64,000 nt of DNA from NCBI RefSeq assembly GCF_041296385.1, contig NC_091014.1, forward strand, positions 14,359,578 to 14,423,577, written 5' to 3'. The notes beneath the pieces are model-generated. The model was not told the DNA's origin and did not search any database. It saw only the letters and a program-made list of their open reading frames with translations. The first letter of the stretch is position 1, and each line of letters starts with the position of its first letter. Shown here piece after piece: positions 14,495 to 64,000 of the stretch. This DNA comes from Aphelocoma coerulescens. Its lineage: Eukaryota > Chordata > Aves > Passeriformes > Corvidae. Made by a program: the position numbers and the translations under genes.

Positions 14495-15278
14495 AGATGA
14501 AGTTCAACCAGGGGAAGTGCAGGATTCTGCACCTGGGGTGGTCCAACCCTGGATGTACAGACAGACTGGGGAATGAGAGGCTGGAAAGCAGTGCCATGGA
14601 AAGGAACCTGGGGGTCCTGGTCAGTGGAAAGTTGAACCTGAGTCAGCAGTGCCCTGGCAGCCAGGAGGGCCAACCCTGTCCTGGCGGGCATCAGGTGCAG
14701 CATCGCAAGCCAGGCAAGGGAGGGGATTGTCCGGCTCTGCTCTGCTCTGCGGCAGCCTCACCTCGAGTGCTGGGGGCAGTTCTGGGCACCACAATATAAA
14801 AAAGACATTAAACTGATAGTGTCCAAAGGAGGGCAACAAAGACAGTGAAGGGCCTTGAGGAGAAGCCATATGAGGAACGACTGAGGTCACTTGGTCTGTT
14901 CAGCCTGGAGAACAGGAGACTGAGGGGAGACCTCATTGCAGTTACAACTTCCTCGTGGGGGGAAGAGGAGGGGCAGACACTGATCTCTTTGCTCTGATGG
15001 ACCAGTGTGACAGTACCTGAGGGAGCAACCTGAAGTTGTGTCGGGGGAGGTTTAGGTTGGATATTAGAAAAACGTTCTTCCCCCAGAGGGTGGTTGGGCA
15101 CTGGAACAGCTCGCCAGGGCAGCGGTCACAGCACCAGCCTGACAGAGTTCAAGAAGCGTTTGGACAATGCTCTTGGGCACATGGGGTGACTCTTGGGGAT
15201 GGTGCTGTGCAGGGCTGGGAGTTGGTCTTGATAATCCTGGTGGGTTCCTTCCAAATGAGCACATTCTGTGATTCTTTG
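14495..15278 (+). mobile_element. CR1 LINE fragment, 3' part, plus strand
   Basis: It starts AAGTTCAACCAGGGGAAGTG (CR1 ORF2 C-terminal region). It passes through GGAGGGCAACAAAGACAGTG and CAGCCTGGAGAACAGGAGACT in the 3' UTR, and ends with tail units ATTCTGTG ATTCTTTG (15263-15278). It has internal gaps relative to intact CR1, and the frame is broken. It lies about 1 kb upstream of the KMT2E start-codon exon and in the same orientation. Confidence 0.9.
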
Positions 15279-16343
15279 AAAATACATTAATCTCAAAATT
15301 GTTGTGCTCTTGTAGACATCAGCTAAGATACAACATTTTGTGGTGTGAGTGTCTTTACTAGGCACAGTACGTGCTTCATTGCAAAGTGGTCTGTGGTCTT
15401 GCAGTTTTGACATTTTGGAGAGTCTGTAATTATTTGTTATATAAGTACTGAAGATACTGGTCTTATTTTACTTAAATGATGTAGTCATTTGTGTAAAACC
15501 TGGTCTGTATTAGTGTATAAAAGTGCATTAGTTTACTAATCAGTGAATAGCTGAGAGCTGTTTACGTTTCTCCTGTACTTGATTGGGTCTTCTGCCCTAT
15601 GCAGTAAGGGAAGTGGGGGACTGGTAGTAAGTGGCAGACAGGTCAGATCCTGTATGCACTCATACAAGTCAAGCAGATTGTAGTTTGCTCTACAGTTAAA
15701 AGCTACTAGTGATTATTTTTATTTTACTTCTTTAAAAAAATCACTTCAAAAAGTGGCACTGAACAGGCATTGTATTTTCTAGCAGTGATTTATTAAAATG
15801 GAAAATGTTTCCTATCATTATTGTGAATTGTTAGAATGGTTTTGCTTTTAAAAAAAATCCTAAATGGTAGCTAAGACATTAGATTTTTTTTTTTAAGTGC
15901 AAAACAAAAGTGAACAGTGCTGTCTGAGACCCAGTTGCAAATTCTCTAACTAGGTTTCTGTTGAAAGGTACAGCAACTAGGCTTTGACAACACAGAGCAG
16001 TAAGCAAAAGTATTTCATGTTCAGTAAATCTGCCATAAAGTGAGTCCCTGGCACTTCCCTGATTGTGCTGGGGTTTTTAATAATAAATTTGAGTGATTGT
16101 CCATTTGTAATATTTTCAGGTTCAGTTGTTAAGATCGTTGCACTCTTTAAAGAAGTTTATTTGCGGTTAACTTTCAGAGAAGATTGAATGTTTTCCTTTC
16201 CTTTTGCTTGTGTAAAATTAATGAGATAATTGTGACAGATATAAGTGGCAGTTTTTAAATTAAAATACATACATGATGTAAAATTGCCTGGGTTTAAAAT
16301 GAACTCACTTAATCTTTTGCATGTTTTGGGTTTTTTTTAACAG
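15279..16343 (+). other. Noncoding DNA just upstream of the KMT2E start exon
   Basis: AT-rich sequence ends in the polypyrimidine tract and AACAG acceptor of coding exon 1. The presence of an acceptor shows at least one more upstream noncoding exon exists. None is confidently located in this window. Confidence 0.6.
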
Positions 16344-54142
<37,799 letters not shown>

Positions 54143-54900
54143 AACAGATCCCTTTAGTTATAAACATTTTTAAAATGTTCTGTAATATAAACCGTGTATA
54201 TTTAATATGTACCTATTCAAGGTACTTTTTAAAGCTTGTACATGATACTTTGTATAAAAGCAAACACCAGTGCTCTTCCATTGTATCCTTTCCATTTTTT
54301 GCTTTTTAAAATTCCTGAAAATGTGCTGTTAAGCCAGTATTAGGTATTTCTTTTTATTTTCTAAGTGGACATTCCAGCTGTTTTTTCTGGCAGTAGGTTT
54401 GATGCTGCATAATGTTTAAAATTTTATTGTTGCAGTTAAATTCATTTAGTGAAAGTTTTCTATATTACTTTTATACAAATGTAATTAAATAAGTACACAG
54501 GCTAAGTGATGGCACTAACATTTTTTTTTCCATTTTCTGTCAACAGTTTTTTGTGTGCATAGAGATAGGAAACAATGCAATACAGATTTTTATAGTTTTG
54601 GTGTGGACATGGCTTTTTGTTTCATCCGTTATTTGCAGAAATTGTAATTTAATGTATAGACTGTTTCTAATGTCTCAGACAAGTGCTGTAAATACTGTAT
54701 TTCTTTCGCTTGTAAAGTTGCTTAAAGCTTCTTTCATTTGATATAGTATTGTATATAATAAGTCTTTTGCAAAAAAAAGTGTGATCTTTGTGATAGTAGT
54801 ACAGTATATGATCTTTAATTTTTTTTTAATATACTGTCACATTGCAGCACTGGTTGGGCATTTTAATTCATGTTAATAAATCACAATTATGTCAGTTTTA
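54143..54900 (+). other. KMT2E: KMT2E 3' UTR
   Basis: This is AT-rich sequence from the KMT2E stop to a canonical AATAAA at 54875-54880, so cleavage is expected near 54895-54905. An earlier ATTAAA at 54484-54489 may serve as an alternative signal. Two Pumilio-type elements (TGTAAATA at 54687-54694, TGTATATA at 54750-54757) are visible. The 3' limit is inferred from the signal position. Confidence 0.75.
54875..54880 (+). terminator. KMT2E: KMT2E polyadenylation signal AATAAA
   Basis: A canonical hexamer lies about 730 nt after the stop codon, in an AT-rich 3' UTR. It is followed within 40 nt by a T/G-containing stretch (GTCAGTTTTACC and TTGTCCTGG). It is the last AATAAA before composition changes to the GC-richer intergenic DNA. 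Confidence 0.7.
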
Positions 54901-54905
54901 CCTAC

Positions 54906-56704
54906 TTGTCCTGGAAGGGTGCTGTATCAGCAGGAAAGTGGCCTTAAGTCTCTGATCTCCCCTGCTCCCTGTGAGGCTTCACTTCCCTGTAGTTTCCAGC
55001 TCTGGCTTCACTTCTGTAGCACAGACAGATGTGGAACAAGCTCAAGGAGGGGGATTCTTTCCCCTGCTCAGTTTAGGGTCTTGGGTTAGTTTACTCCTCA
55101 TGTAATCAGGAGCACTGATGGGGTATTTTTATGCTAGAGGTGTTCTGACCTTGGTTACAGAGCAGGGAAGCACCTGCCTGCTGCACTACCTTCCTGTTTC
55201 CCTTTTCTCGTGCCTCCTCAAGCCCTCCAGTTGGGGTGTAGGGGGGAAGCTGAGTGGGTGGTGCTGTAATGGGGTACAGAATGTTACAAACGAGGTAGCA
55301 GTTTGGGGTTTTGGTAAGGGAAGTGATTTTATTCCTGTTGCTGAAGGCGGCAGCTAAGATGGTGCTGTTGTGCTCATCAGTGCAGTTACTCTGTCATGGG
55401 TGAGGGTGTCCTTCCATCACAGCAGTAGCTGCTCAGTTCTGCTCACACAGCAGGAAGGTGCTCAATGGCTCCACCTCAGACCAGAAAGGAGAACCCCAGG
55501 GTGTGAGGAAAGCTGAAACAGAACAGGAGGGGAAGTGGCTGCTCCTACCCCCTGAAAGTAAGTGGCAATTCTTTCAAACATGAAGGGAAAAAAAAGGGGG
55601 GGAGGCAGCTTTAAATTCTGATTTGCTTATAACTACTGAAAAATCTTGCTAGTTGAAATCATCCACCAGAAATGCTTTCCTGAACAGCTGCTGGCTCTGC
55701 AGAACACACACTGTGGCGTTCACATTTTACACTAGCATGTGTAGTGTAGGACAGGATTAGGCTAGCAGAAACAGCAGAAAAACCCAACCCACCCTCTGTG
55801 TAGTTGCTCAGACTCTGATTTTGAAAGTATGTGCATCCTCCTGTGTAGCTCAGCACTCAGATCTGGTTGTCTGCCCCTCTTCCATAGCTCCAGGAACTGA
55901 CAACATCATTTCAAATACAAGAGAACATAAAATACCAATTGTGACTGGCAAGGTCTTAGTGCAGTACAGGGAGCTGCTGCACTGGGGAGCAGAACAGGAC
56001 GAGGCCTGGGCAGGGCTCCCCAGTGCTGCTGCAGCACCAAGGCCAGGCAGAGGGCAGAGCTGTGCCAGCCCTGTGCTCACTCACCTGCCTTGGGCTGCCC
56101 CTGGCACTTCTTCCAGTGCATTTTCTGTGTATTCAAGAAGGCTTTTGTAACTGGTTGCAGCAACCAGGCACTACGGGGCTAGGCTGGGTGTGAAGCTGAA
56201 CATAATTTTTACCTCCAGTGTGAGTCCATTGTGGCACCATCCTTCTGAGCAGCGTTGTCCTTGCAGCCACTAAAAGCAGTTCCAGGGATGAGGATGAAGG
56301 CACACGGTCCTGACACCCAACTGCAGTCAGGGCCTCAGCACTGGATGAGTTTCCTCGGACCAGAGTGTGTCACACTGCGGTGCCTTGGCAGTTCTCTGGA
56401 AGAGTGGCTGCCCCAGCCCTCGGCATGGGACAATCGTTCCCTTGCTTACAGGACTTGTTACAGAACAGCTGGTGGAAAGACGCTTTTTTTTGGTCACATT
56501 TCACCCAGCAAACCACTCCCACCCAGCCCCTCCTGCCACAGGACCCGTGGGGTTGCTCTGACTGACAGCAGGTGATGTGTTTCATAAATGAACACGGGAA
56601 GCTGCCTTTCTCTCGCCAGGACAAGCCAGCCCCCACCTCCCACCCCTCCAGCACCCCAACAGCTGAGTCGTGGCTAGGCAAAGATTCCAATGACCAGCAA
56701 CACT
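54906..56704. other. Intergenic gap between convergent KMT2E and SRPK2
   Basis: GC-richer than the flanking UTRs, without recognisable genes or known transposons. Short open frames occur in several phases and show no conserved domain. A G7 run follows A-rich sequence near 55590-55602. The limits depend on the inferred poly(A) sites. Confidence 0.55.
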
Positions 56705-56723
56705 GTCTGAAAAAACAAAACAC

Positions 56724-56729
56724 TTTAAT
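56724..56729 (-). terminator. SRPK2: Probable SRPK2 distal polyadenylation signal (ATTAAA)
   Basis: TTTAAT on the + strand is ATTAAA on the minus strand. The next minus-strand bases run GTGTTTTGTTTTTTC, a fitting GU/U-rich downstream element. Proximal AATAAA hexamers at 57195-57200 and 57427-57432 are alternatives. Confidence 0.5.
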
Positions 56730-58147
56730 TAGACAACTGCAAGCACCTCAAACAACTGGTTATTGTTACAGCATGGGGCTATCTTCTCACAATCTAGTTA
56801 TTGCAAAGGCATGTGAATAAATTTTTTATGGACAAAGTCAAGAAAAAAGTGGCACTGTAGTTACATGAAGATCAGGAGTAAGCTTACATTCATCCCACTG
56901 ACTTCTAAAAGAGGCCCAAACACACCTCCGTACTGTACATTCTAAAATCTGTATTGCCTATAAGCTTCAGCCTATGCAGCTTTTTTTCCTAGGAAACACA
57001 TAATTGTTGCGTGCAACTTACAATGGGCAGTCGTATGTCTACAGATGGGAAAGAATAAAGCTAGTGCAATTTGTTTTAGAAACATGTAAAGCTATGAATG
57101 GAATGAGCATGATCTTGCTTCTTGGATTATTTTACCCACTGCACTGTAAATATCTGCAGCTATATCCTTCCTTAACTGATGCCAAGCACACACTTTTATT
57201 ATAAAAGATCAGTAATTCTACACAGAGAGTGGTTCTCATGCTCTACTTTTAATTTTTTTTCTTTTTCTTAAGGTATAGTACAACTTACAGTGCTTATAAA
57301 AAGGCAACACCATATGGTACCATGTCTTCACTATCACATTGTAAGGGAAATTGCTATTTTTCTTTTCTTAAAAGCACTTAAAATAGGCAAAAGTTCTAAA
57401 AGGGAGTGCTAAATGATAATGCATACTTTATTAGAAAGAAGTCTAGCCTTCCTTTAAAGTGCCGTTTGGGGAATGAAATCCTGTAAACCAGAGCCACTTT
57501 GTTTAAAATCCAATGAACAGGAACTGCTACAGAATAGAAAGTTTACACAATTCCTTAAAGCAGTTTAAAGTCCACTACATGCAATTGGTTTGCTATAAAG
57601 CTCTCTAAAACTTAGTCGCTTTACTCTGAAATTGAGTCCCCAGTCCCATATTTAAATGGAAATAAACATTTACAGGGTGCATTTACATACACTATAATAC
57701 AAGAATGACATCCCTTTGCCAGAAGATAAAATTGTACAATTCCTCGCCGTAACTCAGTTCTGACTTGATAAATTTCTTACACTCGTAAATTATATAATAT
57801 GCATCAGCTAAAATATTTTTTTTTTCATAAATAGTTACAAAACTTGCCAAAACACATGGGGGGGAAGTTTCTTTTGTTCAAAAATCTGACATCTGAATGT
57901 CACACAACACAAGAAACAATGCTTAAAGACACGTTAAGTGTTTTCTGAAGAAAGTGGGTGAGTAAACTACTAGCTGAGGACAAAAAGACTACCCTTCCCC
58001 AAGAACACAGTGCACAAAAAGCAAAATGTCAAACAGTACCTCAAGCAAAATAAAGGTCTGAGGATTGAAGCCAGCTCACGTGTGATCCTGCTAAAGATTT
58101 TGTGACAGTCACCATTTAGGTCCAACGCATTGGAAAGTGGTTGCTGG

Positions 58148-58148
<1 letters not shown>

Positions 58149-58175
<27 letters not shown>
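58149..58175 (-). repeat. A27 homopolymer in the SRPK2 3' UTR, just after the stop
   Basis: The + strand shows 27 consecutive T. Read as SRPK2 mRNA it is an uninterrupted A27 tract starting 19 nt after the stop codon. It is likely length-polymorphic and prone to assembly error. Confidence 0.9.
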
Positions 58176-58179
<4 letters not shown>

Positions 58180-58194
58180 AGCTGGAAGATTCTG

Positions 58195-64000
<5,806 letters not shown>

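Larger units (their letters stand above)
56705..58194 (-). other. SRPK2: SRPK2 3' UTR (probable)
   Basis: This AT-rich block follows the SRPK2 stop on the minus strand and contains no coding exon. Minus-strand poly(A) signals are AATAAA at 57427-57432 and 57195-57200, and ATTAAA at 56724-56729 followed by a GU-rich stretch. The last would give a UTR of about 1.5 kb. The AT-rich character ends near 56.7 kb, which supports that distal end, but it is inferred. Confidence 0.6.

Noticed and set aside
14497..14799. 100-codon + strand open frame
   Set aside because: A remnant of CR1 ORF2 sequence within the 14495-15278 fragment, frame-broken and not a host gene.

Overview
This is a vertebrate nuclear genome window, almost certainly from a bird. 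It contains most of one large multi-exon gene, the 3' end of a second gene converging on it, and three CR1 retrotransposon fragments with the 3' tails typical of avian CR1. There are no prokaryotic operons, tRNAs, rRNAs or CRISPR arrays. Nearly all open reading frames outside the exons below are chance frames in introns.

The main gene, on the + strand, is KMT2E (MLL5), a chromatin regulator with a PHD finger and a SET domain. I can join 25 coding exons from 16458 to 54142. All junctions obey GT-AG and keep frame, and they give an open reading frame of about 1852 codons plus stop, close to the roughly 1858 residues I recall for human KMT2E. The order of parts is: a short N-terminus; a DHNY HCF-1-binding-type motif; a PHD finger split across exons 3 and 4; a basic linker; a SET domain with an atypical active site (exons 9-12); a charged coiled-coil (exon 14); a long Ser/Thr/Pro-rich middle; and a proline/histidine-rich C-terminus encoded by one 1.5 kb last exon. 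The start codon lies in exon 16344-16528, whose leader has two overlapping upstream ORFs, one ending in an ATGA overlap with the main start. No CpG-rich promoter is visible, so the promoter and first noncoding exon(s) probably lie upstream of base 1.

Layout: 1-16343 is 5' intronic or leader-intron DNA with three CR1 pieces (3.2-4.3, 7.3-7.5 and 14.5-15.3 kb). 16344-54142 holds the KMT2E coding exons and introns. 54143 to about 54900 is the KMT2E 3' UTR with an AATAAA signal. About 54.9-56.7 kb is a short intergenic gap. About 56.7-58.2 kb is the probable SRPK2 3' UTR on the minus strand. 58195-58379 is the last coding exon of SRPK2 (SR-protein kinase 2), and 58380-64000 is SRPK2 intron. The tail-to-tail KMT2E/SRPK2 arrangement matches the human order on 7q22. 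Base composition shifts from AT-rich KMT2E introns to a visibly more GC-rich SRPK2 side at about 55 kb.

I found no clearly new biological system. The best leads are the overlapping uORF arrangement at the KMT2E start, a weak 5' splice site (GTTATA) after the 564-nt exon 20, an A27 tract 19 nt after the SRPK2 stop codon, several perfect short hairpins in introns, and weak candidates for a leader microexon and an intronic C/D-box snoRNA.
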